This document shows positions 50,584 to 59,450 of a DNA stretch of 64,000 nt, one piece after another. Within the stretch, counting starts at the first letter, position 1. Every line of letters begins with the position of its first letter. A program made the position numbers and the translations under genes. The stretch spans positions 11,656 through 75,655 of the forward strand of contig CAJOEJ010000001.1 in NCBI GenBank assembly GCA_905233375.1. The letters run 5' to 3'. The DNA is from Paludibacteraceae bacterium. GTDB lineage: Bacteria > Bacteroidota > Bacteroidia > Bacteroidales > Paludibacteraceae. The notes below the pieces were generated by a model. It saw only the letters and a list, made by a program, of their open reading frames with translations. It was not told the DNA's origin and ran no database searches.

Positions 50584-53500
50584 CTAATAAATCAGGACTT
50601 TGTGGGTGGTGGTATGCTCGTTGCCGTAGCGGGTGCGGATGAAGTAGATACCACTGTTGGCGGGCAGGGTGATCTGGGTCTTGCCTTCGTTCAGATGTCC
50701 GGATTCGAGGAGGAAGCCGGTAGCCGAGAAGACGTCGTACTGCCCTTTGTCCGGAGCTTCGACGGTTATCACCGGAGCATGCTTCGGCGCCTGGGTCGGG
50801 TAGATGATCACCGGCGTGTCGTGGGTCTTGGTCTCGAACTCCTGAATGATGATCGGGCAACTCGGAATTGCCACGTTCTCCCCTCTGCGTACCGCCATCA
50901 TGTACACTTCGTCTCCGGGCTCCAATACGGAGCTTTGCAGGTAGAGCGTTCCGCCCGCAGGTTGCAGCACATGGTTGACGTACCATTCGGTCTTGATGAA
51001 ATCATATCCGCCGTTATACTCGGCATTGAGCGGCATGACGATATCGTTCCAGTTCTGCTCGATGACCCACGCGGGGTAGCGAATGAGCATGGAGATGCTG
51101 TCGGAACGCTCGATGCCGCAGATGTCGTTATCAATCTCAATGCGCAGGCTGTAGTAGTTAGGCTGTACGTACGCAGTATGATTCCGGTACAGCACATTCT
51201 TGAACTTGGGCAGGTCGATATGCGCCTTGAAGGTCGGGTCGAAAGGTACATCATCGACGTCAACAAAGCCGGCTTTCTTCGCGAGGTTGTCAAAGCGGAC
51301 GCTGTACTTCGCCGGTTTGCTTCCCATGAACGACAAGGTGACATCAAACCCTTCCGCGTCCGCGCATAGATCTTCCTCTATCTTCGCGTAGGTGATACGT
51401 GCCGGATCGCTCACATCGAGCAGCAGAGTGTGGATATAGGACTGCTTGACATCGAGCAGGCGTACGGTATCGCGGTAACAGCCTGTCTGTGTGTAGGTTT
51501 TGCCGCGCCATGTGTATGTCATTCCGCTACATATTCTATCCTCGAGGGTATCGCGCACGGTCTCCACTACCGTCAGTTTCAATGTGAAGGTGCTATCACA
51601 GAGGAAGCCTTTGGTCGGTTCCCTATGGTGATAGACACCGGTGGAGTCGTAGGTGGAGCTGAACCACTTGACGGGCTGGTCATAGTCCGCAAGCGTGATA
51701 ATGGTGTCGTGGTGATAGACAGGATGCACGGTGAGATCCAGGTGCATGATACTGTCACACTGGTTCCTGGTCTTGAAATACAAGTCGTACTTGCCGGTGG
51801 TCGTGAATTTCTTTCCTCCGAACTCGACGGTATCGCCCTGACATATCTCCCTTACTTCGGTAGGCATGTCGTACGCGGGGGCGTCATAGATGTGTACGCA
51901 GTACAGGCTATCGAGCTTTTGCGAAGAGGACGGACGGACGAAGGTGTATAGTCCGGCTTCTGTAATGACTCTGTCGTCTATCTTGATCTGCGCACCCGGA
52001 CAGAGCGGAATAGCGTCCCACGCCGAGACATGGTCGGTGACCACCAGATTGATCAGCACGACGCTGTCACAATGGAAGCGGTTGGTCAGGGTGTCGTAAT
52101 ACATGCCGCTCTGCATATATTCCTTATTATGGATAATATACGGCGGTGCTATATAGGATCCGATCAGGGTATCCATCCGAGTGAGACTCGTCCGGTTCAC
52201 GTGGAGGGTGAGAGATACCAAGGAATCTATGTTGGGCGACAGATACTGATACGTTCCTTCGCGGGTGTATTTGTTGCCATAGAACATGCAGAAATCCCCA
52301 TCGCAGATGGTCGTGTCTTTTTCAAGAACCACTTTAGGGTGTACTACATTGACACTGAACTCGTATATACTGTCGCACCCGTACCGGTCGAAATACTCCA
52401 CTCTGTGCTTGCCTGTCTGGGTGATCTCAATACCGTGTATAATCTCCCTTGTTCCGGCAGGTATGTTGTAGTTCTCCTTGATGATCGTGTCATTATGCGC
52501 CCCGACGCGCAGCTCGTAGATACTGTCGTAAGCGAATCCCACCGTTTGGAGGTAGTCGTAATAGATGCCGGCTTTGGTGATCCATTGTCCATGCCATTCC
52601 AGGGTGTCGGGCAGACAGAGATGGACGGAGTCGGTCAGATAATACGTCTTTCCGATGGTGAGGGTGAGGTGGTAGCGGATCGAGTCGCACTTACCGTCCG
52701 CATATCGTACCGTGTCTGTCCGTTCCACCTTGCCCGTACTGATATTCTTTGTCGGGATGGTATAGGTCCGTCCCTCGGGCGTGGTCCATACAAACGGATT
52801 CTTATCGCTCGTTGTCTGGGGCACTTCGATGGTTTTCACTTTGCGGAAACGCATATCGATGGAATGGATCGTCTTGGCGCATCCCAGTTCCGAATAGGCG
52901 GTGTCATGGATGAGCGTATCGCGCATATACCGCTTGCCGCTGTAGTCGTAGAAATCGCCTTCGCAGAGGATAGGATGAATGGTATCCCGCAGGGCACGCA
53001 GCACTCTGAAGTTGATCACGTTGATGGTATCCACAATCTTCGACTTGACGGTATCCATCAGGACGGTGTCATTGTAGATGGGTTTCACATTCCGCCATAA
53101 GTAGGGCAGGTTGTCCTCACATTCCTGCACGGAATGATTGCGGATGATTTCCTTCTCGTGTACGGTCAATTGCAACTCGAGGATACTGTCGCACCCGTTC
53201 ACCGCCTTCAAGGTGTCGTAATAGGTTCCGGAGATCCGGTATGTCTTGTCCGGGTGTGTGGGTACGGACCATGTATAGGAACCGTTGACATGCATCTCCT
53301 GTACGGTCTTTATCTGCGCCAACTCCCTTATCTGCAGGACAATGATACTGTCGCAACCGAACTGGTTCGAGAGGCGCTGAGTATATCTGCCGCCTTGGGT
53401 GTATGTTATGCCGTGGTAGATGTACGGGTTTCCGTAACACATGTCGTGACGGAGATACGTGGTGTCTGTCTTCAGCACTTTCAAGTGCAAGGTCACGAGC

Positions 53501-56274
53501 GAGTCATAGTGCATGACGGTCTTCAACGAATCGATATAGACCGTGTCGGTTGTAAACAGTTTGTTGTGCCATTCATAAGGCAGTTCGGAAGCGCAGACCG
53601 TAGCGTTGGTCACATCGGCATTGTAGGTCGGCCATACCTTGAGGTCGAGGATAAGCACGCTGTCGCAGCCACGGGATGACTTGACGGTGTCGCGATAGAG
53701 TCCCGTCCAACTGTAATCACGGGTGCTTTTGAGCGAACCGTCCGCATTATAACACGTCCATTGGTACGGAATCTCTTTGTCGGAACGGTTGACCGTAAGG
53801 AGTGTGGGCGAGGCAACGGGAATGATATTGAGGATCCATTCGGTGATCGAGTCGCACCCGTGCGCTTTGGTGTAATCCAAGTGGCGGTATATACCGGCAT
53901 CCTTGATCCACTCTCCGAAGAAATCAAGCGAATCCCCCTGACAGAGCTCATGGCTCTCGCGAATCCGATAATGGGGGAAGGTATCCACTACCAGCTTATA
54001 GACACTGTCCACGTTGGTCACTCTTGTGCGCAGACTATCCCAATACACTCCGGCTTTGTCTATCACGTACGGCTTGCCTTGCCACAAGTGTCCTTCCCAT
54101 ACATAGGGACGGTTGTTATCCACCTCCCCGTGGTTGCTTTGCGGGCAGATGGTGACGTGCTCCTCGTATAAGTAGGTCGTGTCCGTGACTAACTTCAACC
54201 GGTAGATCACGCTGTCGCAGCCATAGACAGCGGAGCGGAGGGTGTCATAGAAGAACTCGTAGCCCAACTCTTTATGTACGGGCACCGTGATATACTTGTT
54301 CCATTCGCGTATCTCCCATACATACTGCGTTGCCGTATCCGGCACATGTACCTCCGGTAAGGCTCTGCGGTCGGGCTTGTGTACATTCACCCAATACTCC
54401 ACGATGCTGTCACAGCCCTGCCGTCCGGCTCCGATCGCGGGGAAGGTGTCCAGATAATAGCCCTCTGCGCTGATCACCTTGTTGCTACCGTCACTCCAGG
54501 GTATCTGACAGGAACTGCCTTCGCAAACATGGATGGTTTCGCGGTGGATATTCTGCTTGACGACATGCAGATTCAGCCAGTGTGTCGAGTCCTTGTTGTA
54601 GAAGACGGAATCCCGGTATCCATTCGCGTCCTTGTTCAAGGGGAGCGGAATATGTTCGTCTCCGTTGTGCCAGATGAAGTTCTCTCCGTTCAACAGCCGT
54701 TGTTCGCAAACGGTGTCGGTGAAGTCTCTCTCAAAGGGATACCACCACCTCAACTGCCAATGATAGACGGTGTCGCAGAGCCCGACGATATGGTTCTCCG
54801 GTATATAATCGTACCACCCTTCGTTCGCGCCGAGTATCTGACCATGCCAATCGACGGTCGTACCGTATTGAATGCGCTTGTAGAAGACGGTATCCTGCGG
54901 ATTGTATTTGACGGTGATGACGAGCACGGAGTCGCACCCGTATTGGTTGGAAAGCGTGTCGTAATGGACGCCTTCTTCCTTGATGTGGGGGAAGTCCTCC
55001 ACACCTGCGCCCTTGCTACATAACTCGCGATAGAGGTATGTCGGCTCGGAGGCGTAGCGTATATGCAGATTGAGGGTAAACGCCGTATCCGGTTCCGTTT
55101 CGTAGCGGGCGAGGATGGTATCAAAGACGGTGGTGTCTTTGCCTAACTGGAACTTGTCATGCCAATAGAAGTACGGTTCCTCTTTCGACCAACAGAAATC
55201 GACATCTTCTGTCTTCTCGAACATAGGCCAGTATGTAATGATAAGCCGGTGCGTACTGTCGCAACCGTATTGGTTCGTGCCGCTGACGAAGATGTTTTGC
55301 CGGTTCGCGTCCAGCCATGTATAGGTACTGTCGTTTATCCATGTATAGGTTTTTCCGGGCCATAAGCGGACACTATCCACATAAATATTGTTCGGCAGGT
55401 TGGTGACTACCACCTTGGTGATGGTGTCGCAACCGGTGACGGAAGGAATGGTGTCGTAATAGATGCCTTCTTTATAATAGGTCTTTCCGCGGTAGGTCTG
55501 GCTGCTCCCGGGACAGAGGTTGATCGTATAGGTCTTCTCGGGGTTGTCGTTGATGGTCAGATACAGACGGTAGATAATGGAATCGCCGCTGTTGTTTTTG
55601 TAGCGGATGGTGTCGTCTTTGTAATACACACCCAAGTCCCTGAACTCGTTGCTGCGCCATACATAGGGCGTGTCCGCCTCGCAGATGGTCGCCGTTGTCA
55701 CGCGCACATTATCCTCCACGACAAAGACCATCCGCTCATAGACGGAGTCGCATCCCTGCCGGTTGGTATAGCGGTCCACCATCAGACCGGGTCCCGTCAC
55801 TTCCATTCCGCGCCAATAGATCGGCTTGGCATCACTGGTATGGATGACCATTGTGTCTCGTCTGCGGAACTCCTGACCGAAACGGATGTCGTGCGTGATG
55901 ATACTGTCGCAGCCTTTCACCGTCTTGTAACTCTCGGTGAAGACGGTATCCTTGGTGTAATTCTTTCCGTTGTAATAGATGGAACTCCGGTCGCAGGCAG
56001 GAATGAGATTCGTGATGTAATATGCCTTGTTGACGGTCAGGTTGAGCACATGGTACGCGCTGTCTTTGCCGCTCTGGTCTTTCTCGGTATAGCGGTAGAT
56101 ACCCGTGTGCGTACATTTCTGGTTATACCAGTCATAGGTCTCGCCATCCGCCAGACAGGTGGAGAAGGTAATGGAATCCTTCACTAATTCGGGCGTGGTG
56201 GCACCGTACATCATGCGTGATGCCGCCAGCACCGCGATACAAGTCAATACTCTCAGTACGTGTATTCTTTTCAT
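50584..56274 (-). CDS. Giant secreted GCDS-repeat protein with T9SS type A sorting domain
   Basis: 1896 residues; signal peptide MKRIHVLRVLTCIAVLAASR. Residues about 30-1600 are some 25 tandem units of 60-70 residues, each with W.G..Y...G.YYDTL and GCDSI-L-L-V landmarks (for example SVTGCDTITKVVV, NQYGCDSVLVITV). A different beta region follows (1600-1820), then a canonical C-terminal sorting domain (YDVFSATGFLLESGHL ... SGIYFIRTRYGN ... KVLIY). Probably a long surface fibre or adhesin exported by the T9SS. Directly downstream (18 bases) of an outer-membrane barrel gene. Confidence 0.88.
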   Translation of the reverse strand: MKRIHVLRVLTCIAVLAASRMMYGATTPELVKDSITFSTCLADGETYDWYNQKCTHTGIYRYTEKDQSGKDSAYHVLNLTVNKAYYITNLIPACDRSSIYYNGKNYTKDTVFTESYKTVKGCDSIITHDIRFGQEFRRRDTMVIHTSDAKPIYWRGMEVTGPGLMVDRYTNRQGCDSVYERMVFVVEDNVRVTTATICEADTPYVWRSNEFRDLGVYYKDDTIRYKNNSGDSIIYRLYLTINDNPEKTYTINLCPGSSQTYRGKTYYKEGIYYDTIPSVTGCDTITKVVVTNLPNNIYVDSVRLWPGKTYTWINDSTYTWLDANRQNIFVSGTNQYGCDSTHRLIITYWPMFEKTEDVDFCWSKEEPYFYWHDKFQLGKDTTVFDTILARYETEPDTAFTLNLHIRYASEPTYLYRELCSKGAGVEDFPHIKEEGVHYDTLSNQYGCDSVLVITVKYNPQDTVFYKRIQYGTTVDWHGQILGANEGWYDYIPENHIVGLCDTVYHWQLRWWYPFERDFTDTVCEQRLLNGENFIWHNGDEHIPLPLNKDANGYRDSVFYNKDSTHWLNLHVVKQNIHRETIHVCEGSSCQIPWSDGSNKVISAEGYYLDTFPAIGAGRQGCDSIVEYWVNVHKPDRRALPEVHVPDTATQYVWEIREWNKYITVPVHKELGYEFFYDTLRSAVYGCDSVIYRLKLVTDTTYLYEEHVTICPQSNHGEVDNNRPYVWEGHLWQGKPYVIDKAGVYWDSLRTRVTNVDSVYKLVVDTFPHYRIRESHELCQGDSLDFFGEWIKDAGIYRHLDYTKAHGCDSITEWILNIIPVASPTLLTVNRSDKEIPYQWTCYNADGSLKSTRDYSWTGLYRDTVKSSRGCDSVLILDLKVWPTYNADVTNATVCASELPYEWHNKLFTTDTVYIDSLKTVMHYDSLVTLHLKVLKTDTTYLRHDMCYGNPYIYHGITYTQGGRYTQRLSNQFGCDSIIVLQIRELAQIKTVQEMHVNGSYTWSVPTHPDKTYRISGTYYDTLKAVNGCDSILELQLTVHEKEIIRNHSVQECEDNLPYLWRNVKPIYNDTVLMDTVKSKIVDTINVINFRVLRALRDTIHPILCEGDFYDYSGKRYMRDTLIHDTAYSELGCAKTIHSIDMRFRKVKTIEVPQTTSDKNPFVWTTPEGRTYTIPTKNISTGKVERTDTVRYADGKCDSIRYHLTLTIGKTYYLTDSVHLCLPDTLEWHGQWITKAGIYYDYLQTVGFAYDSIYELRVGAHNDTIIKENYNIPAGTREIIHGIEITQTGKHRVEYFDRYGCDSIYEFSVNVVHPKVVLEKDTTICDGDFCMFYGNKYTREGTYQYLSPNIDSLVSLTLHVNRTSLTRMDTLIGSYIAPPYIIHNKEYMQSGMYYDTLTNRFHCDSVVLINLVVTDHVSAWDAIPLCPGAQIKIDDRVITEAGLYTFVRPSSSQKLDSLYCVHIYDAPAYDMPTEVREICQGDTVEFGGKKFTTTGKYDLYFKTRNQCDSIMHLDLTVHPVYHHDTIITLADYDQPVKWFSSTYDSTGVYHHREPTKGFLCDSTFTLKLTVVETVRDTLEDRICSGMTYTWRGKTYTQTGCYRDTVRLLDVKQSYIHTLLLDVSDPARITYAKIEEDLCADAEGFDVTLSFMGSKPAKYSVRFDNLAKKAGFVDVDDVPFDPTFKAHIDLPKFKNVLYRNHTAYVQPNYYSLRIEIDNDICGIERSDSISMLIRYPAWVIEQNWNDIVMPLNAEYNGGYDFIKTEWYVNHVLQPAGGTLYLQSSVLEPGDEVYMMAVRRGENVAIPSCPIIIQEFETKTHDTPVIIYPTQAPKHAPVITVEAPDKGQYDVFSATGFLLESGHLNEGKTQITLPANSGIYFIRTRYGNEHTTTHKVLIY

Positions 56275-56292
56275 AACTTGTCTCCTTTCCCC

Positions 56293-57252
56293 TTAATTAT
56301 AGCACATACATCCGTGGTGGAAGCCGGCTCGTGCGGTTCTGCTGCCTCCGATCATATAGGTCAGTTTGACTCCCGCGAAGAACGGAACCGTCCGGTCTGG
56401 CCGGGCAAATGTATTGAGGTAGGGATTCACCCGGACGTTCATCGCCGGAGTGGTCCGTCCTTCCCCTATCGCTTCGATATGGGGCTGGGGCGTATCCCAT
56501 TTGCTTATCTGGTTGTTCAGCCCGTACTCGAAATAAAAACCGAGTTTGAGTACGTGGCAGGTACGGTCGCTGGTCGGCATGGACGACAACAAGTCATATC
56601 CGATCTCTCCGATGAGCGAAGCCGTTACATTGAGGCGGTTCTCCCGCTTGTCTGCAAAACCATATTGCGTGTATCCGTGCTGCGGCTGGTCGGATACCAG
56701 TTCGGGATAGCCGTCATACTTGCCGCTCAGATCAAAGCTGCCATTTGTGCGGGTGACAGGATGGATGGCGTAACTGAGTTTCAAACCGGCTCCCAGATAC
56801 AAACCGCTATAGTAATATCCCACCATAACGGGAACGTCCACGTAATTCCATTGGATTTCATCGGTCTCGTTGACGCGGTACACGAGCTGTACATTCTTCC
56901 CCTGGGTGTCCTGCCCCGGCAGTTCGAACGTGTATTCGTCCACAGCGAGACTGGAACGGTGAAAACTCATCTGTACGCCCAAATTGACCCACAAGCCGCT
57001 GTTCCGGAATTCATATCCCAGACCGACCGACCCGCCCAAATTGCCATGAGGCGTCACCGTTGTCATGCCTGTTTGCAGCATCGAATAGCCGACACTGCCG
57101 CTGACATAGCCGAAATGAAAATCGTCTCCGTCCTCGAACACCGTGTGACGGGCACGCCATGTCTGGGCGGACAACGGACTCATCATAACCAGAACCAGAC
57201 AGCAGCATATAAAACGCCCGGCTGATTTCAAAGAAGATGGTTTGCTTTGCAT
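56293..57252 (-). CDS. Outer-membrane beta-barrel protein, partner of the giant repeat protein
   Basis: 319 residues; signal peptide with FICCCLVLVMMSPLSAQ. Repeated amphipathic strands with SGSVGYSMLQTGMTTVTPHG, VMVGYYYSGLYLGAGLKLSY and a C-terminal VPFFAGVKLTYMIGG indicate a barrel of the outer-membrane protein beta-barrel (PorT-like) class. It lacks the N-terminal QYMFNP-type start of PorP/SprF. First gene of a two-gene operon with the giant repeat protein, so it may help anchor or export it (inference). Confidence 0.75.
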   Translation of the reverse strand: MQSKPSSLKSAGRFICCCLVLVMMSPLSAQTWRARHTVFEDGDDFHFGYVSGSVGYSMLQTGMTTVTPHGNLGGSVGLGYEFRNSGLWVNLGVQMSFHRSSLAVDEYTFELPGQDTQGKNVQLVYRVNETDEIQWNYVDVPVMVGYYYSGLYLGAGLKLSYAIHPVTRTNGSFDLSGKYDGYPELVSDQPQHGYTQYGFADKRENRLNVTASLIGEIGYDLLSSMPTSDRTCHVLKLGFYFEYGLNNQISKWDTPQPHIEAIGEGRTTPAMNVRVNPYLNTFARPDRTVPFFAGVKLTYMIGGSRTARAGFHHGCMCYN

Positions 57253-57341
57253 ATATATTTTTCTCTCTTATTCCTAACTTATGCACACACGTTGCGCGTG
57301 TGCTGCGTACACATGTACGCACATAAAATCAGGCAAAGGTA
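57253..57341 (-). promoter_or_regulatory. Promoter and hairpin leader of the barrel-giant protein operon
   Basis: TACCTTTGCC at 57341-57332 on the minus strand; the leader then has two strong stems, GCGTACA-TG-TGTACGC and CACACGCGCAACGTGTGTG. Confidence 0.65.
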
Positions 57342-57403
57342 CAACTTTTTTTTGAATTGACCAAATTTTTTATAATATTTCACGTGTTTTTGCCCATTCG
57401 CAC

Positions 57404-57433
57404 ACAAAAAAAGCGAGTTTTTCACTCGCTCTC
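57404..57433 (-). terminator. Terminator after der
   Basis: On the minus strand AGCGAGTGAAAAACTCGCT followed by seven T. Confidence 0.85.
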
Positions 57434-57455
57434 TTGTTTTTGACGAAACCGTCCG

Positions 57456-58772
57456 TCACTTCGCCCGTATAAACAGCTGAACCGGTGTACCGGTGAAATC
57501 CCACCATTCGCGCAGCTTGTTCTCGAGGAACCGGCGGTACGGTTCTTTGACATACTGGGGCAGGTTGGCGAAGAACACAAAGGTCGGGATCTGGGTGTTC
57601 GGCAACTGGGTGCAGTACTTGATTTTGATGTACTTGCCTTTCCATGCGGGGGGGGGATAGTTCTCGATGAGGGGCAGGAACTTGTCGTTCAGCTGGGCTG
57701 TGGGCACCTTCTTGTTCTTGTTCTCATAGACATGCAACGCGGTCTCCACCACCTTGAAAATGCGCTGTTTGGTGATAGCGCTGGTGAAGATGATCGGGAA
57801 GTCGGTAAACGGTGCAATGCGCTCCCGGATCGCCGCTTCGTACGCCTTGATATCCGCATTGGTCTTGCTCTCTATCAGGTCCCATTTGTTGATACAAACG
57901 ACGAGACCTTTCTTGTTTTTCTGGATGAGCGAATAGATATTCAGATCCTGCGCCTCGATGCCGCGTGTGGCATCAATCATGAGGATGCACACGTCGCTGT
58001 TCTCTATCGCGCGGATGGAACGTACTACAGAGTAGTATTCCAGGTCTTCCGTCACTTTCGCTTTCTTCCGGATACCGGCGGTATCGACGAGGTAGAAATC
58101 CTTTCCGAACTTGTTATACCGCGTATAAATGGAGTCGCGTGTCGTCCCGGGGATATCGGTTACGATGGTCCGTTCTTCTCCGATGAAGGCGTTCAGGATA
58201 CTGGACTTGCCGGCGTTGGGACGACCGACGATCGCGAAGCGGGGCAGGTCCTCCAGTTCCTCGTCGCTGTCATCCTCTTTGCGGAACCGGCTCACTACCT
58301 CGTCGAGCAGGTCACCGGTGCCCAGACCGTTCTCCGCGGAGATGATGAACGGCTCGCCCAGACCGAGTTTGTAGAACTCCGCCGCGCCGTACTGGTGTTC
58401 AAAGGCATCGACCTTGTTGACCGCCAGGATCGTCGGTTTGTTAGCTTGTCGGAGGAGGTGTGCTACCTCGGTGTCGAACTCGGTGACGCCCTGATCCACG
58501 TCCACTACCAGAAGGACTACATCCGCTTCGCGGATAGCGAGGTTCACCTGGCGGTTGATCTCGCTCTCGAAGGTGTCGTCGCTGTTGACCACCCATCCGC
58601 CGGTGTCGATCACGCTGAACTCGCGTCCACACCATTCGGCTTTACCGTACTGGCGGTCGCGCGTCGTGCCCGCCGTGTTATTCACTATCGCCCGACGCGT
58701 GCCCGTCAAGCGGTTAAACAGGGTCGATTTCCCGACATTGGGACGACCCACTATCGCTACAATATTTGCCAT
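57456..58772 (-). CDS. der: Ribosome assembly GTPase Der (EngA)
   Basis: 438 residues, two consecutive G domains: [20 protein letters not shown] (G1 at about 8-15) and [20 protein letters not shown] (about 187), each with DTGGW or DTAGI, and NKVD / NKWD specificity motifs, then a C-terminal KH-like domain. Needed for 50S subunit assembly. Last gene of an lptD-FKBP-der run on the minus strand, ended by a hairpin. Confidence 0.97.
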   Translation of the reverse strand: MANIVAIVGRPNVGKSTLFNRLTGTRRAIVNNTAGTTRDRQYGKAEWCGREFSVIDTGGWVVNSDDTFESEINRQVNLAIREADVVLLVVDVDQGVTEFDTEVAHLLRQANKPTILAVNKVDAFEHQYGAAEFYKLGLGEPFIISAENGLGTGDLLDEVVSRFRKEDDSDEELEDLPRFAIVGRPNAGKSSILNAFIGEERTIVTDIPGTTRDSIYTRYNKFGKDFYLVDTAGIRKKAKVTEDLEYYSVVRSIRAIENSDVCILMIDATRGIEAQDLNIYSLIQKNKKGLVVCINKWDLIESKTNADIKAYEAAIRERIAPFTDFPIIFTSAITKQRIFKVVETALHVYENKNKKVPTAQLNDKFLPLIENYPPPAWKGKYIKIKYCTQLPNTQIPTFVFFANLPQYVKEPYRRFLENKLREWWDFTGTPVQLFIRAK

Positions 58773-58809
58773 AGATATTTACAATTTACAAAGTACAATG
58801 TACAATTTA

Positions 58810-59403
58810 TTATTCGCAACTGTTACATCCGTTGCAACTGTTGCAGTCACCGCAGGATGATTCGCTGTCGGAGCCTTTCTTGTGGCATCCCCCTCCGCAA
58901 CAACCGCGCGGGTTGCGGATGGCTCTCAGTTCGCCTTCGGTCACGTCGCGGATATCGAGGATGACGCCTTTGAAATGCAGGGTCTCGCCCGCATAGGGGT
59001 GGTTGAGGTCAATGGTCACATGGTCGTCCGTGATCTCGCACACCTGCGCCTTGACGATCTGTCCGTCGGTCGTGTTCATGGGTACGACAGCACCTACGAA
59101 CACCCGCTCCGCGTCGAACTCTCCGTCGCCGTTAAAGAACATCGTTTTGGGCAGGTCCATCAGCCCTTCTTCCAGATACGGACCGTACGCCTGCTCCGGC
59201 TGGAGAACAAAGTCAAACGTGTCGCCGGGCTCTTTGCCTTCCATCTGCTCTTCGAGTGCCGGAAGCATCATCCCTTCGCCCTGACACCATACAATGGGCG
59301 CTTCCTCCGTGCCTTTTTCCATTAATTCTTCCGTGCCGTCCTCGTTGCGGATGTACAACTCATAGGTCGCACGGACTACTTTCAAATTTTCTACTTTCAC
59401 CAT
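58810..59403 (-). CDS. FKBP-type peptidyl-prolyl isomerase, SlyD-like, with Cys-rich tail
   Basis: 197 residues, cytoplasmic. The FKBP core is split by an insert-in-flap domain as in SlyD (LPALEEQMEGKEPGDTFDFV, then QPEQAYGPY, then DLNHPYAGETLHFKGVIL). The C-terminus is a metal-binding tail with about nine Cys and several Ser (GCCGGGCHKK ... CGDCNSCNGCNSCE). Folding helper and possible metal carrier. It follows lptD by 47 bases. Confidence 0.92.
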   Translation of the reverse strand: MVKVENLKVVRATYELYIRNEDGTEELMEKGTEEAPIVWCQGEGMMLPALEEQMEGKEPGDTFDFVLQPEQAYGPYLEEGLMDLPKTMFFNGDGEFDAERVFVGAVVPMNTTDGQIVKAQVCEITDDHVTIDLNHPYAGETLHFKGVILDIRDVTEGELRAIRNPRGCCGGGCHKKGSDSESSCGDCNSCNGCNSCE

Positions 59404-59450
59404 AATATTTACAATTTAACAATTTACCATTTTATGATTTATGGACGGTT

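Noticed and set aside
56293..57252. PorP/SprF identity for the barrel upstream of the giant repeat protein
   Set aside because: It lacks the N-terminal Q-Y-x-N-P-A signature of that family; a general beta-barrel call is safer.
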